DNA of 64,000 nt from Hyperoplus lanceolatus (lineage: Eukaryota; Chordata; Actinopteri; Uranoscopiformes; Ammodytidae), in the NCBI GenBank assembly GCA_026929865.2, contig CM049408.1, forward strand, positions 3,443,501-3,507,500, read 5' to 3'. This document shows, one piece after another, positions 11,999-23,879 of this stretch. Under the pieces are notes generated by a model. It was not told the origin of the DNA, did no database searches, and saw only the letters and a list, made by a program, of their open reading frames with translations. Both the position numbers and the translations under genes were made by a program. The first letter of the stretch is position 1. Each line of letters starts with the position of its first letter.

Positions 11999-12176
11999 TT
12001 TCTTTGGCATTTTTCAAGCTTTATTAGATAGTACAGAGTTGAAATGGGGAGACAGAGAGAGAGGGGGGATGACCTGCAGTAAAGGTCCACGAGTCGGATT
12101 CGAAGCCGCGATCACTGCAACGAAGGCCGGAGCCAATATGGTATGCGCTCTATCCACTACGCCACCGGAGCGCCCC
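11999..12176 (-). repeat. tRNA-derived SINE, minus strand
   Basis: On the minus strand it begins GGGGCGCTCCGGTGGCGTAG, with a tRNA-like head and a diverged B box GCTTCGAATCC (plus 12096-12106). It runs through CTGCAGGTCATCCCCCCTC to a TAAAGCTTGAAAAATGCC end. It aligns along its length with the plus-strand copy at 48396-48593, which has a perfect B box and a TAA-rich tail. Confidence 0.85.
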
Positions 12177-13302
12177 GATGTGCTTTTTAAGTGATCACTA
12201 AACTGTTTGATTTTGAATGTTTGATACTGTGCTTTTCATGCTTTCTTTTCCTCAACGGAAAAGCACTTTTGGGTTTCATTATTCTCCTGCTGGGGAATAG
12301 GAGTGTTGACTGTAATTGTGAAGTTAAAGATCCCGTGGAATTCAAGCTTCCCGCATTTTGGTTTTATGATTTCTTGTTTCACAAGATTGTCCGCCATTCG
12401 GTTCCCTCTGTTGCACACACACGCACACACACACCCCTACAGACATTTGTGTACAGAGGTAAATTTTTCTGGACCTTTCTTCTTTTTATTACTTATGATA
12501 GTTGTTTCTCTGCTGGTATATTTGGATGATGTTACCTTAAGTTCATTGTTGTTCAAATAAACTTGCCCTTTTATTGTAACTAGAAGTGTCTGTCAGTCAT
12601 TTGTGTGGATATTTTATGGTAGGCTATGTCAGCCTCTAATACGTCAATAATTCATTAACCTTCAGTAGGCCTATTGTGGTTATATTATCAGATTTGTAAG
12701 CTCAATAATAATTGATTTATTATTAGATTTTATAGAGTGATAATTATGCTAGGTTTTATTAATATATTGATTTATTTTAACTGATCACTAGACTTAATCA
12801 ACATTAATTTTAAACCATTGATAAAACGAGACATTTTTGCTATTTTGCACTCCTAAGTGGAGAGCTGGTGCCCCGAACCTGAACTTTAATAAATTATTAA
12901 GGTATTATTAATTTTCAGATAATTTCTAATAGCAAAATTAATCTGAACCACTTGTGACCGCTACATAAATGTTGCCCCAATGTGAGACATTATTACACTG
13001 ACATCCTTTCTCATCTTGCATAACCAACAGCTCAAACCTTTCCCTTACTGAGAATATTACCAACCCTGAATAGATTTACATATAAAAATGGTGTTTGGTG
13101 TTTTGTGCCCCCAACATAGGAGCCTTCCAGTTAGTGCTGCCTGGAAAGGCTCCATTGGGAGCACAACACACCATCGGGCATATAATATAAGCACAAATAA
13201 ATAGTTTACAACTTTACATGTAGAACCACAAGCAGGTGGACATTTTTGATTCAAAGTGAAATGAACCTATTCTATATGTGATGTGGAATTTGTGGAATTT
13301 AA
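12177..13302. other. No gene recognised
   Basis: AT-rich, with a short CA tract near 12416-12434. A reading frame on each strand near 12236-12560 has no recognisable domain. Confidence 0.5.
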
Positions 13303-14690
13303 GGCGAGACACGGCAGGCAAAAACATCGTTTTTTTAAGCACTGGTCAATTTTGAGATTTGTGTCTATTTAGCTTCCATAACATGTCTTATTTCATACTA
13401 GTATGGATAAAAGGTCCAAAATATACGTTTTAGGTGTTTATTTTACTAAACTTTGACTGCTTGCGTCTGTATTTTGCTCCTAAATTCGTCAAAAGTGAGC
13501 ATTCTAACGTAACATAAAGCACTAGAGCCGCTGTATGAATCATGATAACCATGGTACTGTTGGAAAGCTCTGAATCTCAAGAACAATGTTATCTGATCCA
13601 AATATGGTCATTTCCTTTGTATCAGTAACCAATCGTGAAAGTGTGAGGAGGGATTCAAAGCAAGGAAAGCGACCTCATTGGCTAATGCACATTTCTGACG
13701 ATGTGATTCGCTAAAAGGCATCACGTGATGCTAGCCCCGGGTAGCTCGAAAATCACAAAATAAACTGGGAAAAACGTCGAAAATATGCCAAACCAAGACA
13801 AAAAAAAAACTTAATCAATTGGCTACGGACATTACATGATCGCCATTTGAAGGGGAGAAGTGTTAAAGACATGTAAATCACGCCGATCACGTCGGAGAGA
13901 CACAGACTGTCAGACGATCAGAGGGGAGATGGTGGGGAGAGAGAGCGTCTGTGCCGACAGGAGCAGGTTGACAGACAGTGGCTAATAATGAATTAACCAC
14001 GTTTAAATTAGCATGTGGATGTAAATGTTACTATGCTATGGTTTATATATGTTAAGCAGTGGTAGGCCTATATGGCATTGAGGGGTGTAGGGCCTAATTC
14101 AATAAATTACTCTAGCTATAATCAGTGATAATCAGCAGAATTCACGTTTTTATCTTTAACGGCCGTTTTCTCAAAATGAGCTTTTTCCAATACTCTGCGA
14201 AAGATATCTCAACTTCTAGACCACTGACATTAACCAAACTTTCTATGATCATTCATAGCACTATTTTAAAGGTTTTTACACAAGGATTTGTTAATATATT
14301 GTTAATTGTCTGATTTATGATACATTTTCCTCCTAAAAACATGCCGAAAATGCATTTCTAAGACATGTACATAGTCTTTTTTGATTTATTAAATGAAAAA
14401 AGGCTGTATCCAAAATCTGTTGTGTAAAAACTTTAGAAACTAATATGTGGTTAAAATAAAATAGAGATTTTAACTCTGGCTTTATCCAACATCTCAATTT
14501 TTTTCTCGAAAAATTACCCAAATTTACGCATAATTGGTTAAATATTGCCATATTTGCATATTTAATAAAATATTAAAGAAAAACATGTAATACAAAAAAT
14601 AATTGTGTTAGTGTCAGTAATCAACTGGCAAAGTTTCATGATGATATCTATAAGTTAAAAAAAATCCCTATTCACCTGGGGTGTCTCGAC
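13303..14690. mobile_element. Non-autonomous TTAA-target DNA transposon
   Basis: The 5' end GGCGAGACACGGCAGG and the 3' end CCTGGGGTGTCTCGAC are imperfect inverted repeats. Both are bordered by TTAA (13299-13302 and 14691-14694). TTAA duplication is the hallmark of piggyBac and Kolobok elements. The terminal sequence does not look like the CCCTCTGA-type piggyBac ends at 57402, so Kolobok-like is an open alternative. No transposase is visible in 1388 bp. A stray end of the same family lies at 30399-30426. Confidence 0.65.
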
Positions 14691-14710
14691 TTAATACAAA
14701 CTCTTATTTA

Positions 14711-14947
14711 AAGCTGGGGTATATGATTTCTGATTGGTCAAAGTTAACATGAGCTGTACACTTTGACCAATCAGTGCAAGGCTCCGATGCTCTGTTCTTA
14801 TTGGCTGTTGGGACTGTCCATTCACTTTGGCACGACTTTGTTGGTGAAGAGCGTGTCAGGGAGGGACCATAGGGGAGGTATTGAAGTATTTGGATTCGAA
14901 TCTCTATCCCAACTGCCATTTTCTCCCCAAATCCTCCACCCCAGCTA
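14711..14947. mobile_element. Small MITE-like element, AGCTGGGGT termini
   Basis: Begins AAGCTGGGGTATATG and ends CCACCCCAGCTATA, giving a 9-bp inverted match over 237 bp. The target duplication is not clear. An internal inverted pair (tggtcaaagttaac and ctttgaccaatca) also exists. Confidence 0.45.
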
Positions 14948-15539
14948 TACGGATTGAGTGCTTTTGATTACCGCTTATCATGGGCACTACCCTCACTAAT
15001 TTTGAGATCATTGGGGAGCCTCGACCTTCTCCCAAGCCGGTCCGGTAACCAGCGCGCCCTGTCGGGCATCGACAACAGATGGGTACATTGGATTGATAAT
15101 GAGACAGGTTTGCTCAGGGTAACTGACTCTATTTTGGATGTGCTTGCTGTCTTTTGCTGTACTTTTTTGTAACCTTCGCCACCACTAGTTGGCGTTATAC
15201 TGTATGTCCACCAAAATAAGTTGGGGTAAGGGTAAAGATGACATGGTGAGGTGATTTGCTTAGGGTAAAGGGTTCGTTCAAGGTCTATTTATCACTAGAA
15301 TGATCAGATTTCTTGGGCTGAATCTCGGGCAAATTGTGGATTATGGGAATTTTATATAGTGGTAGCTAAGACCGTGACAGTGTAAGGAATATAAAAAATG
15401 GACTACTAAAAGTAAAGAGCAACAGAATGGGTATGCTCCTAACCTGCTAATCCCCTCTGCCCTCTGGGAACCTGCATGCTTCTCAACATCTGCCTCCATC
15501 TCCATTTCTCTAATGGTAGCATCACACACTTTGCCAAAA
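14948..15539. other. No gene recognised
   Basis: No domain, splice signal pair or element end is seen. Confidence 0.5.
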
Positions 15540-15653
15540 ACAGTTGGCAGTGGCATTTTGGGGCATATTTCGAATAGTAGAATTAATCGTGATTAATCCA
15601 CATCTATCCTGTGATTAATCTGATTAAAAATTGTAATCGTTTGACAGCCCTAT
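15540..15653. mobile_element. hAT end fragment (GACAGCCCTA terminus)
   Basis: GATTAATC-rich sub-terminal sequence leads into GTTTGACAGCCCTA. The reverse complement TAGGGCTGTCAAAC is a common fish hAT terminus. The partner end was not found. The same terminus type occurs at 34955-35021. Confidence 0.55.
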
Positions 15654-15879
15654 ATATACTGTACAATGTGCTTACTAATAAGCTGAGCACAATGTGAATG
15701 TCACTACCATAACAATATCATAATAAATAACAGAGTCAACCGACAGACTTGACTGTTTTTGCATACTTGTGCAGATGTGTTTAGACTACCAGATAAACAA
15801 TTAACCCACATCACACTCTGCATTGTCACAGAAAAACTGAACTGAACAGTTCTACAACAAAATTATGTTTTTTTTTTTC

Positions 15880-16050
15880 TGTATCAGTATCTCTGTATCT
15901 GTGTATCTGAATCTGATGAAAATGGCGGGACCTGATAAGCCTTTGGCTTCTCCTGTTACCCTTCGGACAACTCAAAGAAAAATGAATGAATATGTGTAAG
16001 AGAAAATTGTGTATTGTGTGAAATTGTCCGAAAGAATAATAATACAAATA
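15880..16050 (+). repeat. LINE 3' tail, copy 1
   Basis: Contains gcctttggcttctcctgtta, cccttcggacaa and a TTGTCCGAAAGAATAATAATAC end. The reverse complement of the same block at 45595-45785 is joined to a (TAAA)n tail and lies downstream of a LINE endonuclease fragment. That makes this the 3' end of the same LINE family, without coding sequence. Confidence 0.6.
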
Positions 16051-16192
16051 AAAAATATAGAAATCGACACAATTCACAATAATTTACAACTAGCCTATTT
16101 CACCTACACAATATGCTAATATTAACATTAATTTACACTAAACCAATTGCGTTCCAGCAATATACTAGGTATTCACCTAATCTTGTTCCACA

Positions 16193-16206
16193 TAAACACA
16201 CACACG

Positions 16207-16237
<31 letters not shown>

Positions 16238-16239
16238 AG
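16193..16239. repeat. CA/CG dinucleotide repeat
   Basis: Alternating CA with a central CG run. Confidence 0.9.
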
Positions 16240-16784
16240 GCTAGGGCGAGTAGAGAGGGATTAACACACTGTGCCCTAGAATTCAATGAAGAAGCAAGTA
16301 CATTCCTATGTAAACATACTTTTGCAGAGAAAGAAACACAATGACATAGCAATAAGTTTTCCCGATAAGAAATAGTTAAAATAATAAGTTTTGCAACTCT
16401 TTCTGTGCAGCGGTTTCACCTAATACACTTGTGCATCCACTTTTTACAGAAAGGGAACAAAGATGACAGCATACTCCTGGAGGAAACAGAACACTTGCAG
16501 AAGGGCAATTTATTTCTCCCTGATTGAAATAGAGGGGAAAAAATAAAGGAACCAAGAGAATGTGACAGAAAAAAGGCTTTTTTCATAGAAGATAAGGAGA
16601 CAAGAGCTATTATAAGCTGCAACATATGTCTGTTTTGAACTTGAACATGTTAGGAATGTTGCACACAATTATGTTTGTTGTTGTTATAATCTTAGGTATC
16701 GTCAGTTTGTCTTCACACGATTGGCTGTAAATTGCTATTCCATTTTCTGTCAAATTTTGTTGATTCGTCAGGCTAATTATATAA

Positions 16785-17939
16785 TAGGGGTGTGCGGAGA
16801 CGTCATTATCTGTATCTGTATCTGTATCTGTTCAACCAACAAAATTATCTGTATCTGTATCCGGATACACAAGAAGAAGTGGGCGTGGCGTATACCGGAA
16901 GTTTCTTTTACATTAGCCTACATTAAAGGAAGTCACACCTACATTGATTTTCTAAACTAATATTCATTGTCAATGCAATTGTTGTCCCTTCAAAGCATCA
17001 CATTGATGTAATGTTGAAATATAAGTCAAAAACTCAGATATATTTCTACCTTTTCATCACTCTCTTCTTTGTTCTCATAATACGAAGAAATTCAGGGAAC
17101 GAAAATATTGATAAATAACAGCCCAAATCTGTGCATAGGCTTCTCACTGTTACTAAATGAGGGCCAGTGTTTTACTTTTAACTTAATTAAGGTCTCCCTT
17201 TAACTGGGGAAAATACAGCTGCATTTCATGATTTTTTTATCTCTATCTCTCCCTATCGCTCTTTTTTTACTTTCTGTATTTGTTTTACTAAACTAAGGTT
17301 TAGGAACAATCTGTATCAACGTGCCAATCTCATAAACCCTAAATAATATTTTAGCCTTTCCACAAAGCCATATGTGATTTCAATGTGTCAAGTTGCAGTT
17401 TCCGATTTTTATTGTATAGGTCCTGAAGTAGGCCTAGGCGTCTACGCACTGATTGACAGCTGAAAAAGTACAGGTCCTAAGCATCAGTTTGATGGAAACG
17501 TTGTGATGTTAAAAGAGTTTAAGCAGTAGGCCTAGAGAATGTAAATAGCCTACATCGGGGAAGGGCTGACGGTGACTCGGGGTGCAGCATATTCCATCGG
17601 TTCGTCTCGTCTCTCAAACTCAAATAAAAACGGCAGCGAATGCGACCGGTAGAACCTTCTATTCGAGGGAAAGGGGGGCGCTGCGTTTATCAGTGGATAA
17701 AAAGAGAGAGACCGCGGGTCACGGGACGCGCCCGGTCCTCTCATGTCCACCGCAGAACAGCTGTTAGTGTCATTCTACCTGTTGTGTCATTGAGGCGGAA
17801 CGCGCCTCAATTAAGCGCATAATAAAAAAATTAAAAAATCCCCGAATAATAACGGGACTATTCGGAAATTATCTGTATCCGTATCTAACTCATTATCCGT
17901 GCTTATCCGAATACATATTCGGATTCGGGCTCATCCCTA
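16785..17939. mobile_element. Non-autonomous hAT element, complete, copy 1
   Basis: Begins TAGGGGTGTGC and ends GCTCATCCCTA (reverse complement TAGGGATGAGC), flanked by a perfect 8-bp duplication TTATATAA (16777-16784 and 17940-17947). Sub-terminal ATCTGTATCTGTATCC-type repeats occur at both ends. At 1155 bp it encodes no transposase. The 5' nine-tenths recur at 56396-57397, where the copy is interrupted exactly at a TTAA by a piggyBac element. An 8-bp duplication and TAGGG termini place it in hAT. Confidence 0.88.
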
Positions 17940-18189
17940 TTATATAACATCAGTTTTAGTATTTTCTCTCTTACAAGTCATTCCATCAAGTTTCATCCAC
18001 TGATAAAGAGCACTGAATATATTATTTTGTACCTTTGGAATAGTTCTGAGAATGATCATGGAACATTTTGTTGATTTGAGTCATTTCAATATAATTTCAT
18101 TTATATTTGAACAGGGGATATCCACTGAGCCAAGACTCTTTTGCAGGGGTGCCCTGTGACACATAACAATTTATACATTTAAGTTACAA

Positions 18190-18930
18190 TAGTTTATGGC
18201 ATGTCGAGTCTGACAGGGCAATTTTCCAGGCTACCATGACACTAGCGAAGTTACACAAAATCTCAAGGGTCATTCGATTTGACGACAAAGACAAAAGAGA
18301 AGTTTGCCGTGCACGTGACAAACTTGCTCCCATACGAGAGGTATGGGACAGGTGGGTGTCACGCCTCCCCCTGCTGTACAATCCAGCCGTTGATGATATT
18401 TGGACGAGCGCCTGGTCCCCTTCCGAGGACGCTGTGCATTTAAACAGTACATACCAACCAAACCAGGGAAATACGGAATCAAAATATGGGCAGCTTGCGA
18501 TGCCAGGTCCAGCTACGCTTGGAACATGCAAGTATATACTGGCAAACCTGCTGGTGTGCAGTCTGAAAAAAATCAGGGCATGCGTGTTGTCCTTGACGTG
18601 ACAGAAGGTCTCCGGGGGAAAACGATAACCTGTGATAACTTCTTCACGTCACATGCCCTTGGCCTGGAGCTGCTCAAAAGAAAGCTGTACATGGTGGGAA
18701 CAGTACGGAGGAATAAGCCTGAGCTTCCCCCTGCACTAGTGTCAAAAACTTACAGGGCTCAGTTCTCATCAAAGTTCGCCTTCACAGAGACACATGCTCT
18801 GGTGTCCTATCATCCCAGAAAACTAAAAAAAAATCTCCTGATGAGCACTCTACATCGGGATGCTGCTGTTAGCAACAGGGAGGACAAAAAGCCAAAAATC
18901 ATTAAAGACTACAATCACAACAAAATTTAA
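18190..18930 (+). pseudogene. piggyBac transposase fragment
   Basis: Reads ESDRAIFQATM, then HKISRVIRFDDKDKR, then after a one-base frameshift DERLVPFRGRC, KYGIKIWAACD and TCDNFFTSHALGLELL. These are the central blocks of the DDE_Tnp_1_7 (piggyBac) domain. The first catalytic Asp (codon at about 18403) and second (about 18633) are present with about 77 residues between them, close to family spacing. The third Asp block (GGVD type) is missing, because the frame ends KIIKDYNHNKI and stops. The N-terminal region and the C-terminal zinc-binding part are also absent. No TTAA-flanked termini were found, so it is an inactive internal fragment. Confidence 0.85.
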
Positions 18931-19007
18931 AAATCACTACTGTCCATATAAATGACAATACTCTTTAAAGGTTGACCACTGACTTGTAAGGTTGTTTTGA
19001 TTTTTAG

Positions 19008-19127
19008 CGAGAGAAAGATTGAATGGCAAAAAGTGGTGGCTTTCAATAGTGACAACGCCAGTGTCATGAAGGGGAGGAATAACTTCGTGGCCAGCAGGAT
19101 TAAGGCAGTTCAACTAGGCCTTGAAAG
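19008..19127 (+). pseudogene. hAT-type gene, exon A (decayed multi-exon gene)
   Basis: An acceptor (tttttag) precedes codons reading REKIEWQKVVAFNSDNASVMK and NFVASRIKAVQLGLE, followed by donor AAAG|GTACGT. The AFNSDNASVMKGR block is typical of the RNase H-like core of hAT-derived proteins. It is the first of six exon-like blocks strung along 19.0-30.3 kb on the plus strand. No start codon, BED finger or 5' exon was found. Confidence 0.7.
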
Positions 19128-19621
19128 GTACGTGTAAAAATGCCTATTTATGAAGGAAAAATTACTATGGACAAAGGTGTAAAAATCCAGGATCTAGGCC
19201 TCAGTATTTTATTTGAGTAAATTGACAAGGCATGTTGACAGGACAGAAAAGCGGGAAGAAGAGAAGTCCTTCCCTACATCACAGTATTATATTGTCTAAC
19301 ATGTCTACTGATTGGTTAAATCTTGTTGTCATGCAGATTTCAGAGTCCGTCCTCTTGTTCTCTTGACCGATATCATGAAGTTGTCCTCCCCCGGCCCTGA
19401 GAAGTTACCAAGACTTTGTTCTAACTTAGGAATGTATCTTATCTGATGGGAGATCAGCTTCAGTTTTTATTGCTCAGCCTCCAAACTGAGACTGAAGTGA
19501 ATCATTTCTTAAAGTCAAATGTGAAGAATATACAACTTGTTTAAATTGATTATACAAGAGTAAATGCATATTAATGGGGGGGCATAATATCACAAATTAG
19601 AGTTTATTTTTTCTAACACTC

Positions 19622-19742
19622 TTATCGACGTTGGCTGTATATGTCATCTGGTGCAGCTGGCAACAGGGTGTGGAGTTAAAGCTCTCCGCCAGCCTATTGA
19701 AGAGGTCCTGAGCAGCATATAGTATGCTCATTTTGACATCAG
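19622..19742 (+). pseudogene. hAT-type gene, exon B
   Basis: Encodes DVGCICHLVQLATGCGVKAL then RQPIEEVLSSI, an in-frame TAG, then YAHFDIR, and ends at a consensus donor (AG|GTAAGA). The CxCHLVQLA word matches the hAT core that follows the block in exon A. The acceptor is poorly defined and the stop means the exon is dead. Confidence 0.65.
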
Positions 19743-22517
19743 GTAAGAAAATCCATATCAACACATTGCAGTTACAAATGAGGGTGTTGTGTTGTCTCTG
19801 TGGCAGTTAGACAGATATTGGATGTCATTTTGGCCTTCTTAGATAAGACTTTTTAACCATTCTCCTATTTTCCTTTATTTGACCTCAACTTTAGTGCCAA
19901 ACGATGTGAAATGTTATGATAGCTCGAGGTAGGACCCAAAAGCAGAACAGATACCCAGGTAGTCAGTTTTGGAACAAAGTTTATTTTCAGGCTGGCAGGA
20001 CACTGGATGGCAGGGCGGCGCCGCGAGCATAGGCAGGTGGGTAACCCGGGAAACCTCAGGCAGGCGAGCAGGACAGGTGAACAGCGGAGGCAACTGGCAC
20101 GGAAGGGAAAAAGGAGCAGAGTTAAAATCAACTCCAACTTGAGACGTGAAAGAAAACAATAAACAAAGAGCATAAGCTCGGGAATCATACATCTGATCCG
20201 TAGTATACTCTGGCGCTGAATGACTGGAGTCCACAGGTTTAAATAGAGAGCCCTGATTAGCCCAATGATCCACACCTGGAAACAGCCTGCCCTGGAGTGC
20301 CACCACGCCCACATGCCAACAGGGAGGCCGACACATGGAACAACAAAAAAAAAGGAGAGACAGACAAGGAAAACACACACACACTGCATTCCAATAGTAG
20401 TTGCACTTCCCCTCGTTCATTTACCCTCAGCCCTTGGTATGACGTAACAGCATACGTTGCACGGAGGGAACTTGGAGAGCGGAGGGAGACTGGGTGGGGG
20501 AGGAGCGCAGGATTTAAATGGAACCCACTTGCCCTTGTAGTCGCAGTGGACCGTCAGTTACATAGGTAAATCTGAATGCAAATAATACAGAATTATAACA
20601 TTCTGCTAATGTAGCCTATGTTGCAGAAAGCCATTTCCATAGCATAACAAACATTGAATGTTGACACGGTAACTCAGATTATCAAGATAGTGTTACTTTC
20701 ACATGTAATGGTATGTATGTGGCGCTGTAATGGCGACAAGTGGAGAGTGTCCTGCGTTTTGTTTGTATGTCTAAGTTTTAGTCCCGCGTCTAGTTGGCTG
20801 AAGTGATTGAATGGAACGCCGTATGCCTACTTAGATTATTGGTTTGATCAAAGAGCTTCCAGCGTGCCTGAACTTTATAAAATTTAACTTCAAAATGAGG
20901 AAGTGTCTACTACTGTTGTTGCTGCTACTTTGGATAGCCGGATCACTTGCGGCTTGTGGGAGGCTCGGAATTGGAATTCTGCAGTATTCCCGAGATGATC
21001 TGCTGCTACTACGGAATATGGATTATTCGGCACCAAATCTGGAAAACTGGGGAGAACTAAGACGACATAGACCCAACCACGATCGCCAGCGGGACACTAC
21101 GATAAGGAAGCGGGGTAGGAGAGGAGGAGTAAGGCAACGGCTGAAAAGACTCACCGGCACATCGAAATGCCCAACGCTCCCATCCATTTTACTTGCCAAT
21201 GTTTGCTCATTACGGAACAAGTTAGATGAACTACATGCAAACATAACTTGCCAATGGGCGTACAGTCAGACGAACCCGATCTGTCTCACAGAAACCTGGT
21301 TGGATAAGAACATCGCGGACTCAGAGCTCTCTATGGACGGATTCGGAACGCCACTCAGACTGGACCGGGACACCGTGAGTAGCCGGAAAAGGCACGGTGG
21401 CGAGCTATGTGTCAATCAGGAAAAATGTTAATCAGGAATGGAGCAGAACTGCTGTTGTGAAGGACTCTTGCTGCACACCTGACTTGGAGCTGCTTGCCGT
21501 GTCATTTAAACCCAAATATTTACCCCGCGAGTTTAGTCAGCTGTCCCTATTGCTTGTTTACATCCCTCCCTCCGGAAACGTCACACGCGCATCTGAGGCC
21601 ATAGCTGCGTGTGTACACAAAATTGAATGCGCATCCCCTGACTCACCTGTTCTGATCCTTGGAGATTTTAATTCCTGTAGACTAAATAAAACACTTCCTA
21701 CTTACAAACAATATGTTAAATGCAATACCAGAGGCAATAAGACAATTGACCTCTGTTATGGTAATGTAAAGGACGCATACAAGGCATTTAAAAAACCTCC
21801 TCTCAGTACTGCGGACTATAATGTTGTCCATCTCATCCCTGCTTATCGCACAAAGCTGCAAAGGGAGGGGGTTATAAAGAAGCAGGTGAAAAAGTGAGAT
21901 TCTGCTGCAATCGAGACTCTTCAGGCCTGCTTCGAGTGCACTGAGTGGGAGGTGCTAACACAGGGCAACAGCCTAGAGGAGGCTACTGAGGTGGTAACTG
22001 ACTATATCACTTTCTATGAGGCAATGGTTGTCCCTACTAAGACTGTTAAGGTTTTTTCTAATAACAAGCCTTGGATTACAAAAGCCCTGAAATCAAAACT
22101 GAATGAAAAGAAAATTGCATTCTTCTCTGGAAATAAAATTGAGTCCAAACTCATTCAAAATAAACTGAATAAACAATTAAAAGCAGCAAAGAGGGAATAT
22201 AAGGAGAGAGTTGAGAAACTCTTTCTGGAGGGTAAGCCAAGAGATGCCTGGCAAGGTGTCAAAACCCTAGCTGGCCTCCCCAACAACAACTCAGCTCTAC
22301 CCACCACCGGGGAAAAGACTGCATTGACATGGCAGAGAACCTTAACCAGTTCTACTGCAGGTTTGAGACATTGGACTACTCACAGGAGAGAGAGAGAGAA
22401 GCTAGGGAGGAGCGCACTGCTAGGGTGCCAGGCTATGTAAATCAAGAGCTGAAGCAGTCGGAGGTTGAGCTGGTGTTGAGGAGGATGAGGCCAAACAAAG
22501 CACCAGGGCCAGACCAG

Positions 22518-23879
22518 GGGGGTATACTACAAAGCGAGATTAAGGGCTGAGCAAGGTCTGTTGAGTCTAAAGCGGTCTAAAGCCAGCATTTTCAGTATCA
22601 CGAAAGGTGGCTCTCTTTTTACCTGGCTAGATCACCGTGGTAACAGAGGCTGCACGGCTAACCTGCCCAGACCAGTTTTTGTTGCAGAGTTTGAGTTTAA
22701 ATTCGGCTCTTAGAGCGCTGCCCTTTAAGGAAACAACACATTTTGAAATCCCGCGGCCCTGACTATATTGTCTGAGCGATACTTCTCACTGAGTAAACTA
22801 GTTAAATCAGTAAACTTATTGATCAGTAAGTAAATGAACAAAACGAGGCCGTGGCATAAGGCTTACATTAGAGTGAATTGTAACATCGCGCTGCGGCTTT
22901 TTGCCACATGCATAGTTATTGATGCAGAAAATTTAAAATAGCCTAGACCTATGCAGCGCCACTCTATGCTCTCACCTCAAATGATTTTACCTGGCGATCT
23001 ACACACACTGGCGAATGAAGCGTTCTATAAAATCACAGGTTGCAACATTATTTCACTGTAGGCTTCTTTCTTTTCATCAGTAGCGATTACAGTTGGGACG
23101 TGACAGGTGACAGCTGTCACAGTTTGGACATGCAGACTCGCAGGTTAAGCTTCTCACAGTAGATTCATATTTGTCCGGAAAATACAGACAGGTTTTGTAT
23201 CTAGGCTATTTATTTTAATGGTATTTATAAGATGCAAATAAAGGGCTATTAGCCTAAATCAAAATCAAAATTGTATTAATTTTGATGTGGCCCAAAACTA
23301 CAGTGGTTTTCCACATAGGCTATGCTATTCATTAGGGGACAGTGTCAGACTTAAATCAGATTATTAAGTGTAGGATTATCATTCAACTAGGCTAAATGGT
23401 GTACTGTTTAAATCAGAGTTCAACCTTCAATTGCTTTATAATGTCACGTTACGCACTGCGAGAACGATCTGTAAAATAAATTAATCAATTCAGTAGCCCA
23501 ATTTTCTGACAACATTCCACTCTCTCCTTATTTGCAGTAAGAGTTTTTTTTGGCTCTCTGTTTTCTGCTGTTCTGTGATAATTCAGACTGACAAACTCTT
23601 GTGAAGTCAGCGAAGTCAGTTGCTCGCAATCAGTCCGTTAGTGTAAAGTTAGCGGCACAAGATCAGTCCAGTCAGTGCGGAAACAGAGTCAAATGACGGC
23701 CAAACGCCCCCTCTCATGGGGACGCGCACAGAGCCTGAAGCTGAAACCCTCGTTCAACATAAGAGGTTGATAACTGCCTTCGTGATACCGATTAGCTCTG
23801 AGCGAGGGTATGTGTTATGTTGAACCAGATCAAAAAAAGAGAGCCGGGCTCTGTTGAGTTTGTTTCGTAGTATACCCCC
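22518..23879. mobile_element. Non-autonomous DNA transposon inside the LINE, CAG duplication
   Basis: The termini GGGGGTATACTAC and GTAGTATACCCCC are perfect inverted repeats. Trinucleotide CAG flanks both sides (22515-22517 and 23880-23882). Removing the 1362 bp plus one CAG rejoins the LINE as ...APGPDQ-ICGRLLKA... in phase, which proves the boundaries. Sub-terminal sequence is also inverted (gagagccgggctctgttgag against the left-hand region). No transposase frame is present. A CWG-type 3-bp duplication matches that of the element at 330-1510 and suggests PIF/Harbinger, though these termini are G-run based. Confidence 0.85.
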
